DNA of 64,000 bases from Rebecca billardiae RCC1528 (lineage: Eukaryota; Haptophyta), in contig OZ251235.1 in assembly GCA_965240325.2 (NCBI GenBank), positions 806,001-870,000 on the forward strand, given 5' to 3'. Numbering within the stretch: position 1 is the first letter of the stretch; every line of letters starts with the position of its first letter. This document shows positions 30,401-42,470 of the stretch, in pieces. The notes under the pieces were generated by a model that worked only from the letters and a program-made list of their open reading frames with translations, was not told where the DNA came from and ran no database searches. Made by a program: the position numbers and the translations under genes.

Positions 30401-31874
30401 GCGACGGCGGTGGCTCAGGCGGGCTCGGGCAGCCCGCGAGCCTCAGCTCATACCAGCCCTCATCAGAAGAGAAGCCCTCGACGAGCACGTAGTACGTCGC
30501 GCCGGCGGGCACGGCGACGCTGAGATACGAGGCGACGTCGCAGCTGCCGTCGTCGTCAGCCGCCACCTCCGTCGCGCCCTCGCCGTCAGGGCAGCCGTCG
30601 TACACGCGCAGGTACGTGTCGAATGACGAGCCGCACGTGTCGAGCGTCGCCTCCCAGCCCAGTGACCCGCCCTCGAGGGTGTACACGTGCTCGCCAGACC
30701 AGTGGCCCACGAGGTCCGGAGCGCCAATCGTGCTGCCGCTCGCGGGCGTGGCGCACGACAGCAGCCCGCGCGACGCAGCGCAAGGCGGTGGCGGCGGCGG
30801 CGGCGGCGGCGGCGACGGCGAAGGCGGAGGCGGCGGCGCTGGCGGCGCGGGTGGGCTTGGCGGCGGAGCGGGCGAGAGGGGGACGATTGCAACCGCGCCT
30901 TCGAGATTGTCGTAGTGCGAGCCGTCCGCGTCGGTGCCGCACACGCCTTCGAGAGAGTCCCATGGCCGCGCTAGGTCCTCGAGGAACACGCGCACAGCCA
31001 CGTCGCCGGAGCACAGACCGCGTGGGATTGTGAACGTGTGCGCACCCACGTTGCTGCCGTCGAGCGCGAGCTGGGCCGGATAGTACCAGTACATAGTAGT
31101 GTCCGCCATGCCAAACGGCCAACCGTCGTATGCGAGGAGCAGCCTGACTCCGATGCCGTGCTCCACCGTGTACGAGCCGCTGCTTGACGCGTAAAACGAC
31201 CACTCAACGAGCAGCTCGCCCGGCGTGCCCGTGCTGCCAAGCCGCAGCCACTCGAAGCGGTCTCCCCACGGCTGGCGCGTGCACTCCGAGCCGGGCAGTA
31301 GGTCGTAGAACGTGCGCGGGTCCTCGGGCGCCAGCGAGACGTCGCCGCACAGCGGAGGCACGGGCGGCGAGGGTGGCGGCGGCGGCGGCGACGGGCTCGG
31401 CGGCGGCGGCGGCAGCGGCGGCGGCGGCGACGGGCTCGGCGGCGGCGGCGGCGGCGGCGACGGGCTCGGCGGCGGCGGTGACGGGCTCGGCGGTGGCGGC
31501 GACGGAGGACTCGGGCAGCCAGCGACGGTGAGATAATACCAGCCCTCGTTCGACTCGAAGCCCTCGACGAGCGCGTAGTACGTCGCGCCGGCGGGCACGG
31601 CGACGCTGAGATACGAGGCGAGGTCGCAGCTGCCGTCGTCGTCAGCAGCCACCACCGACGCGCCACTATTGTATGGGCAGCCGTCGTACACGCGCAGGTA
31701 CGTGTCGAACGATGAGCCGCACGTGTCGAGCGTCGCCTCCCAGCCCAGTGACCCGCCCTCGAGGGTGTACACGTGCTCGCCAGACGAGTAGCCCACGAGG
31801 TCCGGAGCGCCAATCGTGCTGCCGCTCGCGGGCGCGGCGCACGACAGCGGCCCGCGCGACGCGTCGCACGACAT

Positions 31875-31906
<32 letters not shown>

Positions 31907-34307
31907 GGCTTGGCTGCGGCGGAGACGGGCTTGGTGGCGGCGGCGATGGCGGCAGCACTGGCGGCGAAGGCGGCGCTGGCGGCACAGGCGGCGAAGGCGG
32001 CGGAGCTGGCGGCGCAGGCGGCGGCGCGGGCGGCGCGGGCACGCGCGACACCACGCCCTCAACGTTGTCGTAGTGCGAGCCCGCGTCGGCCGTGCCGCAC
32101 TCGCCGCGCACCGCGTCGGTCGGCCCCGCGCGGTCCTTGAGCGAGGCGCGCACGACCGCCTCGCCACCGCACTCACCCGGTGGCAGAGCGAAGACGATCG
32201 CGTCGTGCACGGGTACGCTCGGTCGGAGCCGCGTGGGCGGGTAGGAGCGACTCAGCACGCGCGTCCACTGGCCACCGACGCCGTCGGCGCCGAGCAGCAG
32301 CTGCACGTGCACGCCGTGCTCGGCGGTGAAGCCGCCACCGCTCGGCACAAAGCGCCACTCGGCACGCAGCTCGCCTGCGCCCGCCGCGCTCAGCCGCAGC
32401 CACTCGAAGCGGTCGTCCCAGAGGCTGCGCGCGCAGGGCGAGCCGGGGAGCAGGCTGTCGAACGTGCGCGCGCCGTCGGGAGCGACGAACACGCCGTCGC
32501 ACAGTGGCGGTGATGGCGGCGCGTGCGGCGCGGGGGGCGGGGGCGGCGGGCCCGGCGGCGGCGACGGAGGGCTCGGGCAGCCAGCGACGGTGAGATAATA
32601 CCAGCCCTCATTAGAAAAGTAGCCCTCGACGAGCGCGTAGTACGTCGCGCCGGCGGGCACGGCGACGCTGAGATACGAGGCGAGGTCGCAGCTGCCGTCG
32701 TCGTCAGCCGCGACCTCCGACGCGCCACTATTGTATGGGCAGCCGTCGTACACGCGCAGGTACGTGTCGAACGATGAGCCGCACGTGTCGAGCGTCGCCT
32801 CCCAGCCCAGTGACCCGCCCTCGAGGGTGTACACGTGCTCGCCAGACGAGTAGCCCACGAGGTCCGGCGCGCCGAACGTGCTGTTGCGTGTGCGCGCGGC
32901 GCACGACAGCGGCCCGCGCGACACGTCGCACGGCACCGGCGGCGGTGCGGGTGGCGACGGTGGGCTCGGCACGCTCGGTGGCACGGACGGCGGCATGGGT
33001 GGCGTGCCCGGGGGCGCGGGCGGCGGCGAGGGCAAGCCGCGGTAGGCTTGCAGCAGCCGGTCCCCGTCCGTGATGATCGTGCCCTCCGCGCGCACCCGGC
33101 CGGGCACCGCAGTAGCGAGCAGCAGCGCGCGCACCGCGCCGACACTCGCGCCGTCGCCGAGCGCGGCGACGAGCTGTGCGGCGACGCCGCTCACGTGCGG
33201 GCACGCCATCGACGTGCCCGACATGATGTACGTCGCGGCAGGCGCGCCGAGCCACGCGCTGAGCACGTCCGTTCCGGGCGCGTACAGGTCGACGCACGGG
33301 CCGTAGTTCGAGAAGCTCGAGCGTGCGTCGAGCTCCGTCGTCGAGCCGATTGTGATCGCCTCAGGTGCGTTCGCGGGCGAGTAGTTGCACGCGTCGTCGT
33401 TCTCGTTACCAGCAGCGACGACCACGGTGACGCCCTCGGCGACGAGCTCGGCGACCGCGGTGTCTACCGCGTAGAAGCGCCCCTCGAAGCCGAGCGACAT
33501 ACTCACGACCTTGCGCGCCGCCGGGTGCTCCGACACCCAGTCCAGCCCTTTCACCAACGACTCGATGTCGCCACTGCCGTCGTCGTGAACCACCTTGACG
33601 CCGTGCAGCGTTGCGCCGCGCGCGACGCCGTAGTGCGCGCCGAGTGCCGTGCCCGCACAGTGCGTGCCGTGGCCGTGGCCGTCGTTCGGCTCGGCGCCCT
33701 CGGTGAACGCGTCATACCCGTCGCCCACCCGGTTGGCGAACTCGTCGTGCGCCGCGTACACGCCCGAGTCCAAGACGAACACGTGCACGCCCGCGCCGTC
33801 GTGCTGCGGCGCAAACGCGCCGTCGAGCGGCAGGTCGGGCTGGTCGATCCGGTCGAGGCCCCACGGCGTGCCGAGTGCCGCGGTCCCTGCGGAGCCGACG
33901 CCGAGCGCGCCGCTGCCGACGTCGACGTGTGGATGCGCGCTGCCGCTCCGCTGCCGCCGCTTGGCCTCCAGCTCCGCCTTGGTTTCATTTGCGTCGGGCG
34001 CGGCTGCCACGCTCCGCCGCTCGCCGATGGCGTACGCCGCAATGTTGGGATCGATCTTTGCGCCGAGCTCCTCGAGCGCGAGGCGCGCCTCCGCGCAGAG
34101 CACCGCCGTGAAGCCGCGCAGCACCTTGCGGAACGTGTGCGACACGTTTAGCGCCGCGCGGGGGTGCGCCTCAGCCACGCGCCGCAATGCGAGCAGCGGC
34201 GTGTCGGCAGCGGCCTGGCGGTCGAAGGTGACGACGTACTTGGCGTCAGGCGCGTTGAGCGCGGCGCCGCTGAGCCCGAGCGCGGCCAACGCCACCGCGA
34301 GCATCAT
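27201..34307 (-). CDS. Giant membrane-anchored subtilisin-family (S8) protease with PPC-like and novel repeated domains
   Basis: 2,368 residues in one exon. Residues 1-18 form a signal peptide; 24-95 match an inhibitor I9 propeptide; 150-425 are an S8/proteinase-K-type catalytic domain with Asp in VFVLDSGV (about 180), His in GHGTHCAGT (about 215), Asn in VVAAGNEN (about 301) and Ser in SGTSMACPHVSG (about 365). Then four pairs alternate: a PPC-like domain (EHVYTLEGG...SSFDTYLRVYDGCP...YLSVAVPAGATYY) at about 460-577, 813-931, 1176-1292 and 1506-1622, and a domain of about 155 residues with LLPGS.C, HG(V)xVxLLL and SHYDNLEG that I do not recognise. Pro-rich linkers separate them; a 300-residue Pro-rich stalk follows (about 1857-2155), then a small folded region, poly-Gly, a transmembrane helix (about 2325-2345) and a basic tail. 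It should sit at the cell surface. GGC-rich DNA here is the stalk, read on the minus strand. Confidence 0.92.
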
Positions 34308-34411
34308 CCGCGCCGTGGCGGCGGTCGAGCGCCGCGCGAACGATGTTCTTGCTCTGTCCTCTTTCCATCTGGATAGAAACGAATGTGAGAGTGAGTACTT
34401 CTCCGTATCTA

Positions 34412-34455
34412 CAGTTTACTAAGAATAAGAGACGCACACAGCTCAGGCAGGCGAG
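34412..34455 (-). repeat. Dispersed intron-end-like element, copy 5, upstream of the protease gene
   Basis: CAGTTTACTAAGAATAAGAG and the following 24 bases match the copies at 7036 and 10314 exactly, then homology stops. On the minus strand TCTCTTATTCTTAG faces the protease ATG 105 bp away, as a 3' splice site of a leader intron would. The copy is only the 3' part of the element. Confidence 0.7.
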
Positions 34456-34794
34456 TATGTTGATGGGTTGTTTTTACCCCTCTTTAGGCTACGAATTCTT
34501 GAGAATTTGAGAATTCTCATTTGGTTCAAGATTGGCTGTGATTGGGGACAGATACTACAAAGAATAGCGAGATATGTTTTACGACCGGCGCCCACCAAGT
34601 GTCTTGTCCCGGACGCACGGACGTAAAGTACGATATACGAGCGAAATTCCGCGCCGTACCCGTATACCGTACGCTTATTAATTGACCGCTGCTCGTTCCG
34701 CGAGGCGGCAAGTGTCGCTTGGCGTCCAGTCACTCGACTATGATACAACGCGCATACGAATCAAAGGAATAATGAATGGGGAATCGTCCGCCTG

Positions 34795-35165
34795 CGACGC
34801 AGCACGACGAGCGCTGGCCCCCCCTCGATCGCCGTCTCGGTGGCAGCCACCGCCTCTCCTGCCCGCCCCGCGCCCATCGCGCTCCCGCTGCTGCCACCGC
34901 CGTCAGCACGGCCGGGCAGCTTCTCTGCCACCACCACCGCCGCAGGGCTGGCGTCGCCGTCCGGTCACCGGTGACCGGTCCGCCTCCGCACGCTGCCGCC
35001 CTCCTCCGCGGTGCCACTACAGGGCTACCTCTACTGCCGCCTGTGATCAGCCGCAAGTCGTCCGCGCCGGTAGCGCCATCGACGCACGATGCAAGCAAGC
35101 TCGCGCCTCCGAGCGCGACTGCGAGCCACGCGCCCAGCAGGCACGCGAATCGACGGTGCAGTGAC
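34795..35165 (+). pseudogene. Decayed duplicate of part of exon 3 of the cyclic-nucleotide-binding gene
   Basis: Reads HDERW, then ATASPA-like sequence, then LLPPVISRKSSAPVAPSTHD and KLAPPSA, against HDERW...LLPPVISRKSSAPAAPSAHD...KLAPPSA in the gene at 23550-26083 (parent region about 25150-25520). Frames shift between blocks and part of the parent is missing. About 9 kb from the parent in the same orientation. The flanks (34456-34794, 35166-35598) show no gene. Confidence 0.85.
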
Positions 35166-35598
35166 GGCTTCTCAGCCGACCAGCGGCTGGCAAATCTCGG
35201 CGCTCAGTAGTCTCGGAACTTTCTCGGATATGCTCATACTCTCGCTCAGCACGGCATATTCAGCATTATTAACGTTTTTTGCATCAGCGTCACCAGCAGG
35301 CGATTATATACGGATCCGTCGTCATATTATAAAAGGGGGCGTCGCGTCATCATCATCCGAATGATACTAAGGGGCTACTAAGGCGAAGGCTCCAATGCGT
35401 TCAGCCAGTAGCACTGGCAGCAGCGGCGCTGCCGGTTACTCACACGCCGGCCGGGTGACACGCCGCGACCGCCGTCAATGATGACGGCACTAGATAGTAG
35501 ATGTGAAGATTTCCGCCACACGACTTGAATACTTACATGTATATATATGTACTGATCAGACCGCCACGAGACCATGGGGGCCGGGCGCCGCGGGCGCG

Positions 35599-36383
35599 TC
35601 ACGGCCGGCGCAGCTCCGCCTCGGCGTGCGCGCGCGCGCCGAGCACGCACTCCTCGGCGCGCGCCTGCGCCTCGAGCACGAGCGCGCGCGCGCCCAGCGG
35701 CTGCCCGTCGTGCAGCGCGCCCAGCCGGCCGTCCGGCGCGAGCACCGCGCGGCACGCCTCGTCCAGCCGGCCGAGCGCCTCGCCCAGCAGCTCGTCCGCG
35801 TCCGCGGCGGCGCCTTCGATCCGCCGGCGCGGAAGCTCGAGCTGCTCGAGCAGCGCCTCGCGGCGCTCGACGCCGAGCGGCGCGGCGCGCACGGCGTCGA
35901 GGTGCGCGCGCGCCGCCGCGAGCGTCGCCGTCGCCGCGCGCTGCTGCTGCGCGCCCAGCCCCAGCGCGGCTGCCATCAGCGCGACGCACGCGTCGCCCAC
36001 CGCGCGCGCGTGCTCGGCTGCGCGCGCCGCCTCGTCGGGGGTTTGCCATGCCCACGCCCACCACGAGGCGCCGGCGGCGATCGGCGCGAGGGGCGCGCGG
36101 CGGAGCACGCCCGCGCCGAGCCCGACGAGCGAGCCGAGCTCCTGCAGCGTGCGCCCGTGCGCCGACGGCGCCGCCGCCGCCGCGCCGCCGCCGGCGCCGC
36201 CGGCCGCGGCCGCGCCGAGCGCGCGCGCGGCGGGCGTGCGCGCGAGCGAAGCGGCGAGAGCGGAGAGGGCGTGGCCGAGGGCGCAGAGGGCGATGAGCGC
36301 GTCGGCGGCGTGCGCGCGCGCCGCGCCGACGGCGGCGGGCGTCGGCGGCCACGGCGCGCGCGCGCCCGCCGCCTCCGCCTCCG

Positions 36384-36420
<37 letters not shown>

Positions 36421-39400
36421 GCCGGCCGCGCCGCCGCCGCCGCCGAGCGCGGCCGCGCCGCCCGCCGCCGCCGCCTCGAGCGCGCGCGCGCCGAGCAGCG
36501 CGCCCTCGACGAGCGAGCGCGCGGCGCCCGAGCCGAGCAGGCCGGGCGGCGCGCCCTCGAGGCTGGTGGGCAGCTCGGCCGGCGCGGGCTGCGCGAGCAG
36601 CGCGCCGCCCGCCGCGCCGTCGAGCGCGGCGCGAAGCGCGGCGAGCGCGGCGCACGCGGCGCTCAGCCGCGCGCGCGTGGCGGGCGCGCGCGCGCCCGCC
36701 CACACCGCGCCGCCGCCGGGCGCGCGGCCGAGGGCGTGCGGCGGGTGCGCGGGCTCAGCGGCGGCGCACGCGGCGAGCAGCGCGCACGCCGCGCGCGCCG
36801 CCTCCACGCGCGCCTCGCCGAGCGTCGCCGCGCGCAGCGCCGCGAGCTGCACCCGCTGCGTGGGCGCGCAGCCGTCGAGCATTCGCGTCGCGGCGTGCAA
36901 GCACAAGGCGGCGTCGGCGAGCGCGCCCTCCGCGTCGGCGTCGTCGGACGGGCTCGGGCCGTGCGCGGGCGGCGCGGGCGGGAGGGCGGGCGCGCCCGCG
37001 CCGCCGCCCGCGCCGCCGCCGCTCACGCCCGCCGCCGCGCCCGCCAGCGCGCCTCCCCACGCGGCGGGCGCGGCGCGCGCCAACGCGGCCGCCACCGCGC
37101 CACCCTCGGCTAGCGCGGCGCAAACGCGCGGCATTGGCGCGAGGGCGCACAGGACGGCGACGCCGTCGACGGGGCGCGCGGCGACGAGGTGGAGCAGCGG
37201 GAGCAGCAGCGCCGCGCGCGGCGCCGCGCCCGCCGCGCCCAGCGCCGCGCAGCCGTCGTCCGCGCCGCCCGGCCCGGTCAGCAGGGCCGTCCACGCGCGC
37301 GCCTGCTCAGCCGAGCGCGCGGGCGTGCGCCGCGCTAGCCACAGCAGCAGAGCCCACAGGCCGGGCGTGGATCCGTGGTGGGGCGCGCCGTGCGGTGCGT
37401 GCGCGTACGCCGACGGCGGCGGCGCGAGCCAGCCGTCGCCGCCGCCCGACCCGCCCTCCACGCCGAGCACCCCGTGCGCCGCGCCCACCGCCGCGCACGC
37501 CGCCGCGCGCAGTGGCGCCCACCAGCGCTCGGCCGACAGGGGCGGCGGCGCGGCGTCGGCGGCGCGCGCGGCGTCCGCGCGCGCGCTCAGCAGAGCACAG
37601 ACCGAGCTGGCGAGCGAGTCGGCGGCGCGGAGCAGCGCGGGGCGGCCGGTCTCGGCGGCGCCGAGCGCGGCGCACGCGCGCGTGAGCTGCGCGACCAGCG
37701 CGCCCAGCGCGCGCTCGGCGAGCTCCGCCGAGCCGCCGCTCGGCGCGGGCCAGCGCGCCGCGGCGCACGCGGCCGCGAGCGCGCCCTGCAGCCGCTCCGC
37801 AGCGTCCGCGCCGCCGTCGAGCGCGCGCGCGCACGCGAGCTCGGCGAGCTCCGGGAGCGCGCGCCACAGCGCGGCGCGCGCCGCCTCGGCCTCGCCCTCC
37901 GCCTCCGCCTCGCCGTCGGGCGGAGCGGCCGGCTCGTCCGCCGCCGCGGGCGCCGCCGCGTCGGCCGCCGCGTCGGCCGCGGCCGCCGCGGCGCGCAGCG
38001 CGGCGCACAGTGCGGGCGCGCAGCGGCGCGGCGCGGCGTGCGCGTGCTGCGCGGACGGCTCGGCACAGCCCGGCTCGGCGGCGCCGCCGAGCGGTTGCGC
38101 CCAGCCGTCCGAGCGCACGAGCACGCGCGCCGCGCCCGCGCCGAGCCAGAACTCAAAGCCGCCGGCGCCGCGCGCCGCGCCGTCCGCGCCGGCGGCGGCC
38201 GTGCCGCCGCCGGCCGCAGCGGCGGCGGCGGCGGCGGCGCTGGTGGCGCTGAGTGCGGCGGGGCCGGCGCCGCTGAGCGCGGCTGCGGCGGCGAGCGCGG
38301 CGGCGCGCGCCGCGCCCGCCGCGTCCTCCGCGCCCGCGCGCGCACGCCCCGCCACCCGCCTCCGCCGCACGCTCAGCGCCGCGCCGGCCGGCGGCGGCGG
38401 CAGCAGCGCGGCCGCGTGCGCGCCGAGCGCGCACACTTGCGCGCAGCTCGCGAGCGCGGCCGCGCGCGCGCGCAAGGTGGGCGGGTCGCCCGCGGGGGCG
38501 CGCGGCTCGGCGGGCGCGCGCGCGGGCTGCGCGTCGAGCGCGTCGAGCGCGCGCCGCGCGTGCTCCTTTGCGCGCGCGCACGCAACGCGGACGCCCGCGT
38601 CGTCGTCGTCGTCGCCGCCGCCGCCGCCGTCCGCGCCGCCGTCCGCGCCGCCGTCGGCGAGTGGCGGCGGCGGCGGCGCGGCGAGCGCTCGCAGCGCCGC
38701 GCCCGTGTCTCCGAGCACGGCCCAGAGCGCGGCTGCGCGCTCGTCCGCGGCGCGCTCGGCGTCCGCGCACGCGTCCGCGCGCGCGAGCTCGTGCAGCGCC
38801 CCATCCCACTCGGAGCGGCGCGCGCGGCCCAGCAGCGCGCGCGCGCACGCGCGCTGCGCGGCGCCCATCGCGCCCGCCGCGCCGTCCGCGCGCTCGGCCG
38901 CGGCGCGCAGCTCGGCCTCGGCGGCCCAGAGGCCGGCGCACGCCGCGTCGGCGTCGGCGCGCTCGAGCGCGCCGACGCACGCCGCGAGCGCGCCGCGCGC
39001 GCCCGGCGCGCACTCGCCCAGCGCCGCGCCGCCCGCGGCGGCGGCGGCGGCCGCCGCGCGGCGCGCGGCCGCGGCGCGCGCCGCGTCGGCGGCGAGCTCG
39101 GTGGCGGCGAGGCAGAGGGCGTGCGCGGCGCGCGTGAGCGCGGCGGCGCGCTCGGTGGGCGCGCCGCCGTCGGCGGCGCGCTCATGCGCGACGAGCGCGC
39201 CGCCGCCGCCGCCGCCGCTCGCCGCGCCGCCGCCGCCGCCGCCGCCGCGCGCCGCGGCCGCGCGCGCGGCCGCGAGCGCGCCGCCGCACGCGCCGCCGCG
39301 CAGCCGCGCGGAGCGCGCGGCCGCGCGCGCGGCCGCGCGGCGCAGCGCGGCGCGCGAGAGCCCGCCCGCGGCGGCGGCGAGGCGGCGCTGGGGCGCGCAC

Positions 39401-40497
39401 AGCGCGGCCTCGAGCGCGAGCGCCGCCGCCTCATCATCCTCGGAGCCACCATCGCCCGCCGCCGCCTCGGCGGCGGCGGCGCCGGCGGCGCGCGGTGCGG
39501 CGCCGGCCGCGCCGCCGGCCGCGCCGCGCGCGAGCGCGCGCGCGCGCTCGCGCTGCGCGCGCTCGCCGAGCAGCGCGGCGGCGCGCTCGAGCGCCTCGCC
39601 CTCCGCCTCCACCTCCGCGCGCGGCGCGTCCGCGCCGAGCGCGCGCAGCGCCGACGCCGCGCCGACGAGCGCGGCGCGCGAGCGCGCCTCGAGAGCGCCA
39701 GCGGACGCGGCCGCGGCCGCCGCGCCGCCCAGGCGGCGCAGCAGCGCGCGCGCCGCGCCGACGGCCGCGGCGTGGTCCGCGGCGGACGCGGCGGCCTCGC
39801 ACGCGCGCGCGCGCGCGCCCTCCGCCTCGGCCACCGCGCCGAGCTCGCGCTCCGCCTGAGCTAGGCTGTCGACGCCGGCGGCGGCGGCGCCGCCGGCGCC
39901 GCCGCCCGCAAGTGGCAGCGGCGCGAAGCCGCGCCCGTCGGGCGGGGCGGCGCGCGCGGCGCACGCGCACGCGAGCGCGGGGAGCGCGACCGCCCACGCC
40001 TGCGCCAGCTCCGCGCGCGCCGCCGCGTCCTCCGCCGCCGCGCGCGCGCGCGCCGCCGCCGCGCGCAGCGCGTGGGCGCGCGCGGCGGCGCGTGGCAGCG
40101 CGCGCCGCAGCCGCGCGTTCAGAGCCGCGACATCGACGGTGAGGGCGCGCGCGGCGCTGGCGCCGGGCGCGAGCGGGTCGGAGGTGGCGCGCACGAGCGC
40201 GGCGGCGTGCACGCCCGCGCGCTCGCTCTCGCGCGCCAGGTCGTGCCACGCCGCGGCGGCGCGCGCGGCCGCGCCGCCGGCCGCGCCGCCGCACGCGCCC
40301 GCGAGCACGCCGCCGAGCGCGCCGCGCGCGCCGCGGCCGGCGCCGCCGAGCGCGGCGGCGGCGGCCGGCGTGAGGAGGAGGAGGCAGCCGCCGCCCGCGC
40401 CGCCGTCGCCCTTGCCGCGCGCGGGCGAGAGCGCCTCCCACCCCTCGCACGCGCCAAGCTCGAGCTCGCCCACCGCCTCCGCGATGCAAACGCCGCT

Positions 40498-40553
<56 letters not shown>

Positions 40554-40910
40554 CGGCGCGCGCGGCCGCCGCCTCCGCTTCGGCCCACGACGGCATGGGC
40601 AGCGCGCACACGCCGAGCAGCGCGCGCGCGGCGCCGAGCAGCGCGGCGGGCGGCGGCGCGGCGGGCGGCGCCGCGCGCCACGCGCCGCCCGCGCCGCCGC
40701 CCGCCGCGCCCAGCGCCACAGGCAGCGCTTCCGCGGCAGCCACGCGCAGCGCGGCCGCGGCGGCGGCGCGCTCGGCCGGCCGCGCGTCGCGCGCCGCGCC
40801 TCGCAGCACGACGGCGAGGAGCGCACGCCACAGCCGCGCGGAGCGCAGCGGCTGCGCGCGCGCGAGCGCGCTCGGCTGCACCGCCGGTGCGCCGCCGCCG
40901 CCGCACGCCA

Positions 40911-40941
<31 letters not shown>

Positions 40942-41367
40942 CGGTGCGGCCGCCGCCTCGGCGCGCGCGGCGGCGAGCACGGCCAATGCGGCGCTGAGTA
41001 CGCGCGCAGCCGACGCGCCGCCCGCCGCTCCGCCGGGCGCGGCGGGCGCGCGGTCCGGCGGCGCGGGCGCGCCCACGTCGTCGTCGTCGTCCTCGCCCTC
41101 CGCCCAGCCCTCGCCGCCGCCCTCGCCGCCGCCGCCCACAGCCGCCGCGCCGCCGCCGCCGTCCGCGTCCGCGTCGTCGTCGTCCATGGCAGTGGCCGCG
41201 CCGCCGCCGTCCGCGCCGCCGTGCGCGCGCGCCGCCGCGGCGGCGGCGGCGTCCGCGGCGGCGCGGCCTGCCGGCGGCCCGAGCCACGCGCGCGCGCGCA
41301 CCAGCACGCACGCCGTCAGCACGTCGAGCACCGTGCTGCTGCCGCCGCCCGGCTGCGTCTGCGCCGG

Positions 41368-41402
<35 letters not shown>

Positions 41403-42418
41403 AGGCCGCGCCCGCCTCCCGCGCACCGCCCGCTGTGGCCGCGCGCGCGCCGAGCCGGCGCGCCTTGAGCTGCGGCCACGGCACCCACGCGCCGCCGCCG
41501 TCCGCGCCGCCCTCCGCGCCGCCCTCCGCGTCGGCGTCGGCGGGCCCCGCGTCGAGCGCCGCCGCCGCCCCCGCCGGCTGCACGGCCGCCGGCCCGGCGT
41601 GCAGCAGCTCGCCGACACTCCCGCGCCACGCGCCGTGCGCGCGGAACTGGACGACGACGAGCGCGCCGCCGCGCGCGGCGGCGGCGGCGGCGGCGGCGGC
41701 GGCGTCAGCGCCGCCGCCGTCGTCCGACTCCGCCGCGCCGCCGCCGCGGAGCGCGGGCGGCTGGGCCCCCGGGTGCGGAAGCACATGCAAAACGGTTCCG
41801 ATCTCCTCCGCCGATCCGAGCAGGCCCCAGCCCAGGGCGGGCGTGGTCGCGTGCTCGGAGAGGCGCACGCGCGCGCCGACGCGCGCCGCGCTGTCGAGCG
41901 GGCACCGGCACACCGCGTGCCCCACGGCGGGCGCGCGCCGGAGCAGCGTGATCAGCAGCCGCAGCGCCGCGCTCACGGGCGCGTGCGCAGACGGCGGCGC
42001 GGTCGGCTCGGCCGAGCCGACCGCCTGCGCTATGGCCGTGGCGAGGGAGGCGACGGTGGGCGCGTCGAGCGCGAGGGGCGGCGCGCACGTGCCGCCGCCG
42101 CCGCCGCCCGCCGCGAGCCCGCCGCCCGCCGCCGCCGGGCCCAGCAGCCGCGGCGCGGCCCCGGCGGCGGCCGCGGCGCCGCCGCCGCCGCTCGGCGCGG
42201 CCGCGGCCGCGGCCGCGGCCGCGGCGCCCTCCGGCGCGGCGCCCGCGCCCGCGAGCTCGGCGAGCAGGCTGAGCGCGAGCGCGCGCGTGCGCGCGCTCAG
42301 CCCCGCCTCCGCGCGCGCGTGCTCCGTCGCCGCGCGGCACACAGGCCGCGCCCAGCCCGCGGCGACGGCGGCGGCCGAGTCCGACTGAGGCGTGCCGCCG
42401 CCGCCGCCGCCGCCGAGC

Positions 42419-42470
<52 letters not shown>

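Noticed and set aside
35525-39859. 1,444-codon open frame on the plus strand
   Set aside because: It is antisense to the large minus-strand gene, consists almost wholly of Ser/Ala/Arg, and has no domain; GC-rich DNA creates such shadows.
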